A DNA stretch of 64,000 bases from JBGAKG01 sp044224495 (GTDB lineage Bacteria; Myxococcota_A; Polyangia; Polyangiales; Polyangiaceae): assembly GCA_044224495.1 (NCBI GenBank), contig JBGAKG010000002.1, positions 1-64,000 of the forward strand, given 5' to 3'. The notes under the pieces were generated by a model, which did not search any database, was not told the DNA's origin, and was given only the letters and a program-made list of their open reading frames with translations. This document shows positions 34,663-43,979 of this stretch, one piece after another. A program made the position numbers and the translations under genes. Numbering within the stretch: the first letter of the stretch is position 1; each line of letters opens with the position of its first letter.

Positions 34663-35469
34663 ATGACGCTGACCGATCCGCTCTTCCTCGCGCTCAAGGC
34701 GGCGTTCGCGGCGAGCCTCGCGGTGCTGCTGACCTACGTGCTCGGCATCGCCGACCAACTCTCGGCCGGCTTCGTCGCCGTCGCGTGCGTGTCGCCCACG
34801 GCCTACGCCGGGCTTCGGCGCGGTGGCCAGCAGGTCGCGGGCTCGGTCCTCGGCGGCGGGATCGCGACGCTCCTCAGCTTCGTGCTTCCGCCGTCGCTCG
34901 CGCCGCTCACCGTGTTCCTCTCGGTGCTGCTCGCGGTCGTCGCGTGCGTGCGCTTCGGCATGACCTCCGCCTACGGCGTGGCGGGGTTCTCGGCGGTCTA
35001 CGTGGTCGCCCTGCCTTTCGCGTCGGCGACGGTCGCGATCGAGACGCGGCTCCTCTCGCTCGCGATCGGCATCAGCGTGGCCACCGCGTTCAACCTCGTC
35101 GTGTCGTGGGTGCTCGGCAGCCGGATCGTGGAGCGGCGCATCCGAATCGCGCGCGCCGAGGTGGCCGAGGCGCTCCGGCGCCGGCGCGAGCCCGACGCCG
35201 ACCAACGCTTCGAAGCCACCTTCGCCGTCATCGCCGAGCTCCAGACCGATCTCGAGGCCGCACGGCGCGAGCTCTTCGGCGGCCGAACGCGGGTGCTCGC
35301 GGAGGCGCACCTCGCCGAGGCCACCCGCCTCCGCCGGCTCCTCCACGTGGCGAAGACGTTGGTGCTCCTGGACCGAGCCGACGATCCGACCCTCGACGCG
35401 ACCTGCGCCGCACTGAAGACCGGCCCCCTCGAGGAACCGACCGTGAGCGCCCTCTTCGCGAAGCTCTGA
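34663..35469 (+). CDS. FUSC-like/aromatic-acid-exporter-type membrane protein
   Basis: 268 residues. About six transmembrane helices in the first 165 residues (AAFAASLAVLLTYVLGIADQL, SVLGGGIATLLSFVLP, LAPLTVFLSVLLAVVACV, VAGFSAVYVVALPFA, IGISVATAFNLVVSWVLG), then a cytoplasmic helical tail. The pattern matches the FUSC/ArAE half-transporter proteins proposed to export aromatic acids. It starts 1 bp after the stop of the HExxH gene, so it is the last gene of the lhr operon. Confidence 0.72.
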   Translation: MTLTDPLFLALKAAFAASLAVLLTYVLGIADQLSAGFVAVACVSPTAYAGLRRGGQQVAGSVLGGGIATLLSFVLPPSLAPLTVFLSVLLAVVACVRFGMTSAYGVAGFSAVYVVALPFASATVAIETRLLSLAIGISVATAFNLVVSWVLGSRIVERRIRIARAEVAEALRRRREPDADQRFEATFAVIAELQTDLEAARRELFGGRTRVLAEAHLAEATRLRRLLHVAKTLVLLDRADDPTLDATCAALKTGPLEEPTVSALFAKL

Positions 35470-35553
35470 GCCTTCGACGACGCACCGCGTCAATCGGCGG
35501 GGCGAAGCCCACGCTTCACGGGGGTAAGGCGATGTGGTAAGCGCTGCTCCCTT

Positions 35554-36321
35554 ATGTCGTTCGATCCCACACTGAACGGGCGCGTCGCCGTCGTCACCGG
35601 CGGCACCCGGGGCATCGGCCTCGCGATCGCGCGCGCGTTCGTCGAGCGTGGGGCCAACGTCGTGGTCGCGTCCCGCAAAGAAGAAGCGGTGGCGGCGGCG
35701 GCGAAGGAGCTCGACGCCATCCGCGCGGGCTCGGCGCTCGGCGTCGCCGCCCACACCGGCAAGGAGTCGGACTGCAAGGCCCTCGTCGAGCGCGCATCGA
35801 AGCACTTCGGTAAGGTCGACGTCCTCGTCAACAACGCGGCGACCAACCCCCACTTCGGTCCGATGCTCTCGGCCGACATGGGCGCCTGGGACAAGACCTT
35901 CGAGGTGAACCTGAAGGGCTACTTCTGGATGTGCCGCGAGGTCGCGAACCACCTGATCGGGCGCTCGGCCAAGGGCAGCCTCATCAACGTGGCGAGCGTC
36001 GTCGCGCTGCGCTCCGCCCCGATGCAGGGCGTCTACGGCATGACGAAGGCGGGCGTGGTCTCGATGACCAAGACGCTCGCGTACGAGCTCGGCGCATCGG
36101 GGATCCGCGTCAACGCCATCGCGCCGGGCCTCGTCGACACGAAGCTCGCCGCCGCGATCGTCCAGAGCGACATCGCGAAGGAGATGAACGCACGCACGCC
36201 GCTGGGGCGTCACGCCCAGCCGGAGGAGATCGCCGGCGCCGCCGTCTATCTCGCCTCCGATGCTTCCAGCTTCACCACCGGTGAAGTGCTTGTCGTAGAC
36301 GGTGGTTTCACCGTCGCTTGA
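35554..36321 (+). CDS. Short-chain dehydrogenase/reductase (SDR)
   Basis: 255 residues. Classical SDR: cofactor-binding TGGTRGIG (about 14-21), NNAAT, catalytic Ser in INVASVVALRSAP, YGMTKAG with Tyr-x-x-x-Lys (YxxxK) and the C-terminal VDGGFTVA. No NADPH-specific basic residue pattern stands out. The substrate is not predictable, although many similar genes act on hydroxy-acyl or steroid-like substrates. Monocistronic, with a hairpin at 36344-36364 downstream. Confidence 0.9.
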   Translation: MSFDPTLNGRVAVVTGGTRGIGLAIARAFVERGANVVVASRKEEAVAAAAKELDAIRAGSALGVAAHTGKESDCKALVERASKHFGKVDVLVNNAATNPHFGPMLSADMGAWDKTFEVNLKGYFWMCREVANHLIGRSAKGSLINVASVVALRSAPMQGVYGMTKAGVVSMTKTLAYELGASGIRVNAIAPGLVDTKLAAAIVQSDIAKEMNARTPLGRHAQPEEIAGAAVYLASDASSFTTGEVLVVDGGFTVA

Positions 36322-36343
36322 TGAACGGTTTGGGGAAATGTTG

Positions 36344-36364
36344 CCCTCCGCGTCGCGCGGAGGG
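36344..36364 (+). repeat. Hairpin CCCTCCGCG-TCG-CGCGGAGGG before the kinase gene
   Basis: A perfect 9-bp stem with a 3-nt loop begins 22 bp after the SDR stop and ends 20 bp before the kinase ATG. No T run follows. It may be a weak terminator of the SDR transcript or a leader structure for the kinase mRNA; its 3' arm ends in a GGAGGG sequence. Confidence 0.55.
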
Positions 36365-36384
36365 AGGAATAGACGCGTAACGGA

Positions 36385-37893
36385 ATGGAATCGGGGCAGA
36401 CCATCGCCGGGAAGTACCGGCTGAACCAGATCCTGGGGACGGGCGGCATGGCCACCGTCTGGTCGGCGACGAACGTCTTCACCGAGCGTCAGTTCGCGAT
36501 CAAGTTCCTGCTCCCGTCGTTCGCGAAGACGGAGGAAGCTGCGCGGCGCTTCCTGCAGGAGGCGAAGATCTCCGGCAAGATCCAGCACCCGAACGTCATC
36601 CAGATCATGGACGTCGGGCAAGCCGAGGACGGCGCGCTCTTCCTCGTGATGGAGCTCCTCCACGGCGTGAACCTCGAGGTCGCGATGCGGCGCCAGACGC
36701 CGCCGATGACCGTCTACGAGTTCATCGGCGTCATGCTGGACGTCGCACGGGCGCTGAGCGCGGCCCACCGCGCGGGTGTCGTCCACCGCGACCTCAAGCC
36801 GTCCAACATCTACATGCACAAGGACCGCGAGGGCATCGCGGTCCCGAAGGTGCTCGACTTCGGCGTCAGCAAGTTCCTCCTCGAAGAGGATCGCAACGCT
36901 GCGCTCACCGTCGCCGGCACCGTGCTCGGCTCCCCGCTCTACATGAGCCCGGAGCAAGCGCGCGGCGTCTCCGACATCGATCACCGGACCGACATCTTCG
37001 CGTTCGGCGCGATCCTCTTCGAGGGGCTCACGGGCCTCCGCTGCTTCGACGCGCCGAACTTCAACGCGCTGATCGTCACGATCGCGACGCAGCAGCCCAA
37101 GAGCATCGACGCGACCGCCCCGTATCTGCCCGAGCGCCTCCGCGCCGTGGTCCGGGACTGCTCCAACACGGACCGCGATCAGCGCATCGCTTCGTTCGAC
37201 GCCGTGATCGAGCGCCTCGCCGCGCTCCTCCCCGAGCTCGAGCAGAGCCCGCTCCGGCTCCCCGCTCCGATCGGCGCGAGCAGCGGCGGCGATCCCGATC
37301 TCACGAACGCGATGCCCGCGATCGTTCGCCCGAGTGACCGCGCGCCTTCGTACCACCCCACCGAGCAGTCGCCGGCGCCGTGGGCGGGGAACGTCGCGCA
37401 GCCGCCGCCGTCGCGCGGCGGGCGCAAGGTCTCCGTCGTTCCGTTCGCGGTCGGCGGCGTGATCCTGGCGTGCCTCTTGGTCGCGGGCGTGCTCTTCGCG
37501 GCCGTGTGGCTGCAGCACAAGAGCAACCCGACGCCCGTGGCGGCGCACCCGTCCGCCACCGCCACCGCACCGCCCGTCACGCCTTCGGCGAAGCCGAGCG
37601 CGAGCACCACCGTCGAAGCTCCCGTCGTCAGCGTGAACGCGCTGCCGTTCGCGTCGGCGTCGTCGGCCGTGAAGCCGAAGGGGCACGGGTTCCTCAACGT
37701 CACCGCCAAGCCGACGTGGTGCAACGTCTCCATCGACGGGCGGCCCGTCGGCGCCACGCCGATCGCCAACTTCGAGGTCTCGTCCGGGTCGCACGTCGTC
37801 AAGTGCGAGCCCGAGGGCGGCAAGTCGCAGTCGTTCCCCGTCGTCGTCTACGACGGACAGAAGACCTCGTACACCTTCAACCTCGGCCCGTGA
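36385..37893 (+). CDS. Membrane-bound Ser/Thr protein kinase with PEGA-like tail
   Basis: 502 residues. Eukaryote-like kinase domain 1-275 with all key motifs: GTGGMATV loop, AIKFL (Lys), HRDLKPSN (His134-Asp136), DFGVSKF and SPLYMSPEQ. A juxtamembrane Pro-rich segment, one transmembrane helix (about 352-376, VGGVILACLLVAGVLFAAVWL) and an external Ala/Pro-rich stretch follow. It ends in a PEGA-like beta domain (FLNVTAKPTWCNVSIDGRPVG). Signals perceived outside are thus relayed to phosphorylation inside. The stop overlaps the next gene's GTG (GTGA), coupling it to an FGE-like lipoprotein. Confidence 0.95.
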   Translation: MESGQTIAGKYRLNQILGTGGMATVWSATNVFTERQFAIKFLLPSFAKTEEAARRFLQEAKISGKIQHPNVIQIMDVGQAEDGALFLVMELLHGVNLEVAMRRQTPPMTVYEFIGVMLDVARALSAAHRAGVVHRDLKPSNIYMHKDREGIAVPKVLDFGVSKFLLEEDRNAALTVAGTVLGSPLYMSPEQARGVSDIDHRTDIFAFGAILFEGLTGLRCFDAPNFNALIVTIATQQPKSIDATAPYLPERLRAVVRDCSNTDRDQRIASFDAVIERLAALLPELEQSPLRLPAPIGASSGGDPDLTNAMPAIVRPSDRAPSYHPTEQSPAPWAGNVAQPPPSRGGRKVSVVPFAVGGVILACLLVAGVLFAAVWLQHKSNPTPVAAHPSATATAPPVTPSAKPSASTTVEAPVVSVNALPFASASSAVKPKGHGFLNVTAKPTWCNVSIDGRPVGATPIANFEVSSGSHVVKCEPEGGKSQSFPVVVYDGQKTSYTFNLGP

Positions 37894-39074
37894 CCAACCC
37901 GGCTCTCCATGCGCGCGTGCTGGTGGTGTGCACCACCATCGCCGCCGTGGGCTGGGCATGCTCGCAAGCGCCGCCCCGTCCGCCCGTCGTCCGCGACCCC
38001 GCGCCGACCGACGCGAGCATCGCCCTCTCCGACGCTGCGGGCGACACGCTCGACGCCGCGGACGGGTTCGCGCTCGACGCCACGGCGGACGCATTGGACG
38101 GCGCGTTCGAGGACCCGATGGCGAACCACAAGGAGACCCGCGAGGACCTGCTCTCCTTGATCACGATCCGCCCGTTGACCGAGGCCGAAGCGAAGACCGT
38201 TCGCGCCGACATCTTCCTCGGCCTGAACGTGGGCCCCGTGGTCACGCGCATGAACCAGGGGAACAAGGCGATCGCGAAGCACGCGATCGCGAAGGAGGCG
38301 TGCCTCCGCTCGCTGTCCGGCGTCGTGATTCAGACCGACGAGCAGCGCGCGCGCTGCGGCAGCCCCAACATGGTCCCCGTCTACCGCAACGGCGACCCGA
38401 GCAGCGCGGCCTACTGCATCGACGTGTTCGAGTTCCCGAACCGCCCGTGCGAGCTTCCCTTCGTCTGGACCGCGCCGACGCACGCGAAGACGATGTGCGC
38501 GCTCCAAGGCAAGCGGCTGTGCACGCAGAGCGAGTGGCAGCTCGCGTGTCGCGGCGACCCCGCGGGCGGGCCGGACCGCGTCTACGCGTACGGCGACGAG
38601 CTCGACCTCACCATCTGCAACACGAACAAGCCGCGCAATCGGCCGGTGGCGTGCTCGCCGGTGAGCGCGAAGAGCGCGTGGGAGACGTGCGCGACCGAGA
38701 CCGAGCCGGCCGGCAGCTTCCCCAAGTGCCGCTCGCGCTTCGGCGTCTTCGACCAGCACGGCAACGTCGCCGAGGTGATGACCCGCGCCGAGAAGGACGG
38801 CTCGGTCGTGACGCAGCTCAAAGGCAGCGCGTGGTTCTACGCGGAGGTCGCGCGCAAGCACGACGAACCGCAGAAGATCGGCGGCATCGAGACGTACCCG
38901 GACCACTGCAACTTCGATCCGCGCTGGCACGTCGAGCCGATCGACGCCGCCTGGCACGTGAACTACCACCTCGGTTTCCGCTGCTGCAAATCGATCGCGC
39001 CCGCCAACGCCAGCACGAGCGCGCGCGACGGCGGCTCGGATGCGAGCGTCGATGCGAGTGGGGACGCGCGCTGA
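37890..39074 (+). CDS. FGE/SUMF1-like lipoprotein, cotranslated with the kinase
   Basis: 394 residues. GTG start in the kinase stop codon. Signal peptide and lipobox (VGWAC), an Asp-rich linker (about 30-75), then a formylglycine-generating-enzyme-sulfatase fold: YCIDVFEFPN, GKRLCTQSEWQLACRG, FDQHGNVAEVMT, LKGSAWFYAE and GFRCCKS. In FGE enzymes two conserved cysteines bind Cu and form the active site; I cannot establish that they are present here. Myxobacterial FGE-like domains often serve as binding modules on kinases and lipoproteins. Here it may be the extracellular partner of the kinase. Confidence 0.78.
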   Translation: MTNPALHARVLVVCTTIAAVGWACSQAPPRPPVVRDPAPTDASIALSDAAGDTLDAADGFALDATADALDGAFEDPMANHKETREDLLSLITIRPLTEAEAKTVRADIFLGLNVGPVVTRMNQGNKAIAKHAIAKEACLRSLSGVVIQTDEQRARCGSPNMVPVYRNGDPSSAAYCIDVFEFPNRPCELPFVWTAPTHAKTMCALQGKRLCTQSEWQLACRGDPAGGPDRVYAYGDELDLTICNTNKPRNRPVACSPVSAKSAWETCATETEPAGSFPKCRSRFGVFDQHGNVAEVMTRAEKDGSVVTQLKGSAWFYAEVARKHDEPQKIGGIETYPDHCNFDPRWHVEPIDAAWHVNYHLGFRCCKSIAPANASTSARDGGSDASVDASGDAR

Positions 39075-39092
39075 CCTGCTATGGTGTGCACC

Positions 39093-39587
39093 ATGCGCTT
39101 TTGCCTCACTTTCCCGCTTCTCGTGACCGCCGCGCTCGTGGCCACCGCGTGCGGCCCCGGCGCCCAAGACCGCACCGTGGAGTGCACGGACGACACCCCG
39201 GGCCCGGCCGATGGGAAGAACGTGGTCCAACTCGGCGTCGGCGGCGCAGAGACCTTCACGCCGATCAAGAACGGCGACCTCCTCACGCTCGATCACGGCT
39301 CGCAGGGCGGCACGCACGTCTGGCTGGACGTCCAGAGCTGGACGCCGAAGCGCTCCCTCCTCAACTACATCGTGCAGCTCCACACGCCCGACGGCACGCT
39401 CGTCGGCGAGGTGAAGGGTTACGTGCAGTCGTGCGGCGCGGGCTGGGTCAAAGCGTCGAACGAGCGCCTCGTGTTCGACGAGTCCTTCTGGACGAAGCTC
39501 CCGACGGGCGACCTCAAGCTGACCATCGCCGAGTCCGACGGGCTCGGCGTGAGCGTCGGCCAAGAGCTCACCGTCCACGTCCAGTAG
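39093..39587 (+). CDS. Lipoprotein, hypothetical
   Basis: 164 residues. Signal peptide with lipobox LVATAC, then a single beta-rich domain (VVQLGVGGAETFTPIKNGDLL, HVWLDVQSW, LDGSL-like turns) containing two cysteines (CTDD and QSCGAGW). I prefer ATG 39093 (MRFCLTF) to ATG 39081. The gene starts 18 bp after the FGE-like lipoprotein and probably belongs to the same transcript. No family assigned. Confidence 0.65.
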   Translation: MRFCLTFPLLVTAALVATACGPGAQDRTVECTDDTPGPADGKNVVQLGVGGAETFTPIKNGDLLTLDHGSQGGTHVWLDVQSWTPKRSLLNYIVQLHTPDGTLVGEVKGYVQSCGAGWVKASNERLVFDESFWTKLPTGDLKLTIAESDGLGVSVGQELTVHVQ

Positions 39588-39590
39588 CGC

Positions 39591-41921
39591 TCAGCGCGCG
39601 AGCCACACGATCGCGTAGCGCTCGACCACGAGTGCGTCCTTCTTCGGGAGCACCACGCGCTCGGTGGTCGCCGCCGCAGCCGACGCGAGCTCAGCCTCCC
39701 GAGACGCAATCTCGTGGTTGCGCTTCCCGACCGCCTCGGCGAGGGCCGCCTCGGCGTTCGTCAGCTTCGCGGCGAGCTTCTGGATCCGCGCCTCCGCCTT
39801 GTCGCTCTTCGCCATCGCGCGCGTGACGGCGCCGCGCCCGAGGAGGACCGCCCCCATCGTCGCGAGACCGCCCGGCGCCGAAGCCTGGGCCTGCGCGAGC
39901 TCGGTCCGGACGGCGTCGCGCTGGAGCGCGAGCTTCTGGAGCTTCGGATCGTGCTTCGCGACGAGCTCGGCGCGGAGCGCGACCGCGCGCGCTCGCGCCG
40001 CAGCGTCGACGCGCGCGGCGAACGCGTCGGGGCCCTCGCCCGGAGCCGAGACCAGCCCGACGACCGAGTTCTCGAGCACGGTCGCGCGCACGTTCGCCAT
40101 CACCAGATCGCGGAGCTGCTTCTCGCGCGCCTTGATCGAGCGCGCCCCGGCGAAAAACCCGTCGAGCGCTCCGAACGCAGCGCCCGGCGCGGCCGGGTGC
40201 AGGAACGCGGCCGGATCGAAGTCCGACGCGCCCGCCGCGACGAGCTCCCCACCCTCGACCGGAGCGACGAGCCCCACGCGCCGTTGCTCGACGTAGCCGA
40301 GCTTCGCATCGGTCAGGTTCACGACGCCCACGACCGCCGCGTGGGGTGCGTAGCGGAACGAGCCCGGCATCGCTTGGGGCGGGTGCGGGAACATCGACGT
40401 CCACCCTTCGGGGAGCGCGGGCGCAGCGCCGACGCTCGGCGCGGCGCTGGAGGCCACCTTCGCCGCGGCCGCGACGGCCGGAGCCGGCGCGGGTGCCGCA
40501 GGCGCGGTCGGAGCCTGCGCTGGCGTCGCGGCCGCACGCTTCGGCGTGATGCGCTTGAGCTCCTGTCGCGTCATCGGACCGCGCAGGTAGGACATGGTCC
40601 AGCGCGTCGAGAGCAGCCCGGTCGGCGGCTTCTTGTGCACGTCCCGCACGTAGAAGGTCCGCGGCGGCAGCGCCTTGATGAGCGCGCCGAGCTCGGCCGG
40701 TTCGTCCATCCCCGCGCCAGCGTCGCTCCCGACGAGCCCCTCGACGACGCGCTCGCGATCGGCGTCGGTCTGGAGGCGCCCGACGAACCACACGCCCGCG
40801 TTCGACAGCGCCTTGTAGTCGACGTCGATCGGGTTCTGCGTCGCGACGACGATGCCGACGCCGAACGCGCGCGCCTGCTTGAGGAGCGCGAGCATCGGAC
40901 GCTTCGTCGGCGGGTTGGCCGGGTGAGGCGGCAGGAACCCGAACACCTCGTCGAAGAGCACGAGGCTCCGCAGATCCGTCGTGCCCGAGAGCCCGCGCAC
41001 GTACGCGAGCGTCTGCTCGAGCACGAGCGAGAGGACGAGCGCGCGCTCCTCGTCGTCCAGGTGGGCGACCGAGACGATGACGGCCGGTACCTTCTTGGGA
41101 TCCGTCCCCTTCATCCACGCGGCGACGTCGAGCGGCGCGCCTTGGCGCCAGGTGCTGAACGTCGGCGAAGCGATGAGCGCGTTCAGCTCCTTCGCGAGCG
41201 CGGCGCGCTCCTTCGGCGGAAGGAACTCGTCGACGGCGAGCGCGCCGACGCGGTCGATCGGGGGCGCCTGGAGATCGGCGAGGATCGCCTCGAGCCCGGC
41301 GCTCGCACCCGCGCGGAGGCGCCGCTCGCAGAGGTGGGCGAGGAGGACGTGCTCGCGGCCCTTGGTCGGATCGGGATCGCGCTCGACCATGCGGAGGAGC
41401 AGCGAGAGCGCCGCGGAGAGCGCCTCGCGCGCGGCCTCTTCGTCGAGCTCCCAGAGCTCGGTCCGCTGCTCGAGCGGAGACAACACGTGGAGCGGCTCGC
41501 CGGCGAGCGTGCCCGGCGTGATGATGCGGAGCTCGATCGACTCGCGGAGGGCGCGGAGGTCCTCCGCCCCGATCCCCCACCCGGCGAGGCCCTCGCGCCA
41601 CCGCGTTGCCGTCTCCTCGGCCAGGACGGCGGGGTCCTTCCCCTCGCGCCGCGCGGCGCCTTCGTCGATCCAAGGGAGGAAGCTCGCCGGGGCTTGGTCG
41701 TCGAAGAGAAGGGCGAGGTTCGCGAGGTCGCCCTTCACGTCGATCATCAGCACCGGGACGCGACACCGGAGCGCCTCTTCGACGAGCGCGATGCAGAGCC
41801 CCGTCTTGCCGCTGCCGGTCATGCCGAACGCGGCGGCGTGCGTGACGAAGTGATGGGTCGGGAGCGCGACGTCCAACTTGGTGTCGGGGTCGCGCCCGAG
41901 GCGAAACGCTCTTTCGGTCAA
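39591..41921 (-). CDS. HerA-like DUF853 ATPase with coiled-coil C-terminus
   Basis: 776 residues. Residues 1-440 match the DUF853/HerA-like FtsK-fold ATPases: P-loop GMTGSGKTGL (33-41), Walker-type IDVKGDL and a later LFDEVFGFLPPHPANPPTKRP with QNPIDVDYKAL. Family members are about 500 residues; the extra 270 residues here comprise an Ala/Pro linker and a coiled coil (EAALAEAVGKRNHEIASREAEL). DUF853 proteins are thought to remodel DNA or protein in DNA processing, with no settled function. Single gene on the minus strand, convergent with the 39093 lipoprotein. Confidence 0.88.
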   Translation of the reverse strand: MTERAFRLGRDPDTKLDVALPTHHFVTHAAAFGMTGSGKTGLCIALVEEALRCRVPVLMIDVKGDLANLALLFDDQAPASFLPWIDEGAARREGKDPAVLAEETATRWREGLAGWGIGAEDLRALRESIELRIITPGTLAGEPLHVLSPLEQRTELWELDEEAAREALSAALSLLLRMVERDPDPTKGREHVLLAHLCERRLRAGASAGLEAILADLQAPPIDRVGALAVDEFLPPKERAALAKELNALIASPTFSTWRQGAPLDVAAWMKGTDPKKVPAVIVSVAHLDDEERALVLSLVLEQTLAYVRGLSGTTDLRSLVLFDEVFGFLPPHPANPPTKRPMLALLKQARAFGVGIVVATQNPIDVDYKALSNAGVWFVGRLQTDADRERVVEGLVGSDAGAGMDEPAELGALIKALPPRTFYVRDVHKKPPTGLLSTRWTMSYLRGPMTRQELKRITPKRAAATPAQAPTAPAAPAPAPAVAAAAKVASSAAPSVGAAPALPEGWTSMFPHPPQAMPGSFRYAPHAAVVGVVNLTDAKLGYVEQRRVGLVAPVEGGELVAAGASDFDPAAFLHPAAPGAAFGALDGFFAGARSIKAREKQLRDLVMANVRATVLENSVVGLVSAPGEGPDAFAARVDAAARARAVALRAELVAKHDPKLQKLALQRDAVRTELAQAQASAPGGLATMGAVLLGRGAVTRAMAKSDKAEARIQKLAAKLTNAEAALAEAVGKRNHEIASREAELASAAAATTERVVLPKKDALVVERYAIVWLAR

Positions 41922-41949
41922 CGAACGAACTCCGGCGGAGACGTGAGGA

Positions 41950-43914
41950 TCAGTTCGGGGGCGGCTTCGCGCAGTGGCCGTTCAGGCAGAGCGACCCCGG
42001 ATCGCAGCAATCGCCCGCCGTCGTGCACTTCTCGAACTCCTGCGCGCAGCCCGAGGGCGGCGGCACGCACGCGAGCCCGCCGTCGCCGGTGGAGCGGCAG
42101 TAGCCGTTGCAGCACTCGTCGCCGGTCTCGCACGAGTCGCCGTTGGGCTTGCACGGATCGAGCGCCCAGAACGCGCGCATGTTGAGCGACGTGAGGTCCT
42201 GGCCGGGGAGCCAGAACGCCGGGTGGCTCGCGTCCTTGCCGTTCTGCGGGTTCACGTCGATCGCGGTGACCCAGAGCTGCTTCACCTGATCCTTGTTGCC
42301 GGTGAGCGTGTTGCCATAGGTGCGGCGGCTCGTGAAGACGACCCAGTAGTAGCCACCCGCCGCGACGGGGGCGAACGTGGGCTCGAAGTTCCACGAGAGG
42401 TCGCGCGCGCCGGCCGGGAACGGGTAACCGTCGCCGTCGACCTTGGCGAGGCGCGCTTCGACACCGGCCGTCGTCGCGCTGGCGATGTAGAGGTCGCCGA
42501 CGCCGAAGCGCGTGTCGAGCGTGTTGCCGCGCCCGTAGACGATCCACTTGCCGTCGGGCGTGGCGGCCGGGAACGCGATCGTCGCGAGGTTCGCGTTCGA
42601 GCCGGGCTTGATGAGCTCGCGGTCGTTCGTCGCCTTGACGTTCTTGGGATCGAAGTCCCACGCGCGGAGCGAGCCCGGGGTGGGCCCGCCCTCGCCGCGG
42701 TACGCGAGGAGCGTCCCGTCGGGCGAGAACGCAGGCATCCCGAACGTGAAGCCGTCGAGCCCGCTCCCGGCGATGCGGGCGTTGTTCGCCGTGTTCCACA
42801 GGCCGTCGGCGCCGCCGGGCGGCCCGGGAAGCGGAGAGGCGTTCTGGACGAGGTACTTGCCGTCCGGCGTGACGGCGGGCATCGCCCACGCGCGACCCAT
42901 GTTGGAGAACTTGGTGGTGTTCGCCTTGAGGTCGAACGTCGACTGGGGGACGTCGCCGCCGATGATGAGGGTCGAGCCATCCGCCGAGACGACGTGGCAC
43001 GTGCTGCAGCCGGTGACGCCGGCGGCCGCGAGGAAATCGTCCGGCGCGGACGCGCCCGGCTTGATGCGGAGCACGCGCCCGAGGTTGTTGGACCAGTAGT
43101 AGACCGTGCCGCGCATCGAGCCCGGCGCGACGTTCCACGTCTCCTTGACGGGACCGGTCGCCACGCCGCCGGAGAGCTTCGTGATCTCGACCGTCACCGG
43201 ATCGTTCGCGCCGACGCTGTTCGAGATCGTCTTCCACGCGCTGTCGGGCAACGTCACGCGCGACGGGTTGGTCCCGGCGAAGAACCCCTCGTACTCGATG
43301 TAGCTCGCCTTGATGTGGACGTAGAACGCCGTCGCGGCAGTGCCGCCGAGCTGGAGCACGGGCGCGGCGAGGCCGCGCGGGAACACCGTCTGATCGTAGG
43401 GGTAGAGCCAGACGAAGCCGGCGTCGCCGTTGCCGCCGGTCTTGAGCTTCGTTTGGTCGGACGCGCTGACGTTGCCGGGGTTCTCGGCGAGGTGAACGAT
43501 GACCGTTACCTTCGTGGTACCGCTCGCCTTGCCCGACGCAGCGGTGACGGTGCCGACACCGCCCTGATTGCCGGACGCGGTGAAGAGACCGGTGCCGTCG
43601 ATCGCGCCGAGCGCGCCCTTGTCCAGGCTCCACGTCGCGGTGATCGGCGTGGGGTTTCCGTTCACGAACGCTTGGAACTGTTGCTTCGTCGCGCTCGGGT
43701 AGTTCAGGACGGGGTTCTTCGGCTGCACGTCCAGAACGGTGTTCTGGTTCGCGCCGTCGCCCGTGTTGAACGGATCGTAGCCGTCGCCGTTGGCGCTCGC
43801 GTCGGGATCGGCGGGCGTGTCGTCCCCACCCGAGCCGCAGCCCGCACCGTAGAGCGCCATGGTGGCGACCGCTCCGACGAGCGTCGCGCTGAGAAGCAAG
43901 GTCCTGTGACTCAC
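41950..43914 (-). CDS. CxxCH surface lipoprotein with Ig-like and beta-propeller regions (paralog A)
   Basis: 654 residues. GTG start with a strong GGAGG, signal peptide and lipobox (YGAGC), Asp/Gly linker, an Ig-like beta domain (about 60-150), a middle region starting FVWLYPYDQTVFPRG, then CSTCH (Cys303-His307) followed by TolB/WD40-like repeats (GGDVPQSTFDLKANTTKFS, MPAVTPDGKYLVQNASP, FGMPAFSPDGTLLAYRG). A Cys-rich tail (CETGDECCNGYC ... CAQEFEKC, CLNGHC) closes the protein. The CxxCH may bind heme c and is conserved in paralog B (48268-50577). Probably outer-membrane attached. Confidence 0.82.
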   Translation of the reverse strand: MSHRTLLLSATLVGAVATMALYGAGCGSGGDDTPADPDASANGDGYDPFNTGDGANQNTVLDVQPKNPVLNYPSATKQQFQAFVNGNPTPITATWSLDKGALGAIDGTGLFTASGNQGGVGTVTAASGKASGTTKVTVIVHLAENPGNVSASDQTKLKTGGNGDAGFVWLYPYDQTVFPRGLAAPVLQLGGTAATAFYVHIKASYIEYEGFFAGTNPSRVTLPDSAWKTISNSVGANDPVTVEITKLSGGVATGPVKETWNVAPGSMRGTVYYWSNNLGRVLRIKPGASAPDDFLAAAGVTGCSTCHVVSADGSTLIIGGDVPQSTFDLKANTTKFSNMGRAWAMPAVTPDGKYLVQNASPLPGPPGGADGLWNTANNARIAGSGLDGFTFGMPAFSPDGTLLAYRGEGGPTPGSLRAWDFDPKNVKATNDRELIKPGSNANLATIAFPAATPDGKWIVYGRGNTLDTRFGVGDLYIASATTAGVEARLAKVDGDGYPFPAGARDLSWNFEPTFAPVAAGGYYWVVFTSRRTYGNTLTGNKDQVKQLWVTAIDVNPQNGKDASHPAFWLPGQDLTSLNMRAFWALDPCKPNGDSCETGDECCNGYCRSTGDGGLACVPPPSGCAQEFEKCTTAGDCCDPGSLCLNGHCAKPPPN

Positions 43915-43979
43915 GTGGCCTCCAGCCGGCGTGCACGAAAGGAACCGCGCCGCGCCGGACCTCACGCTAGCATGAGCGC

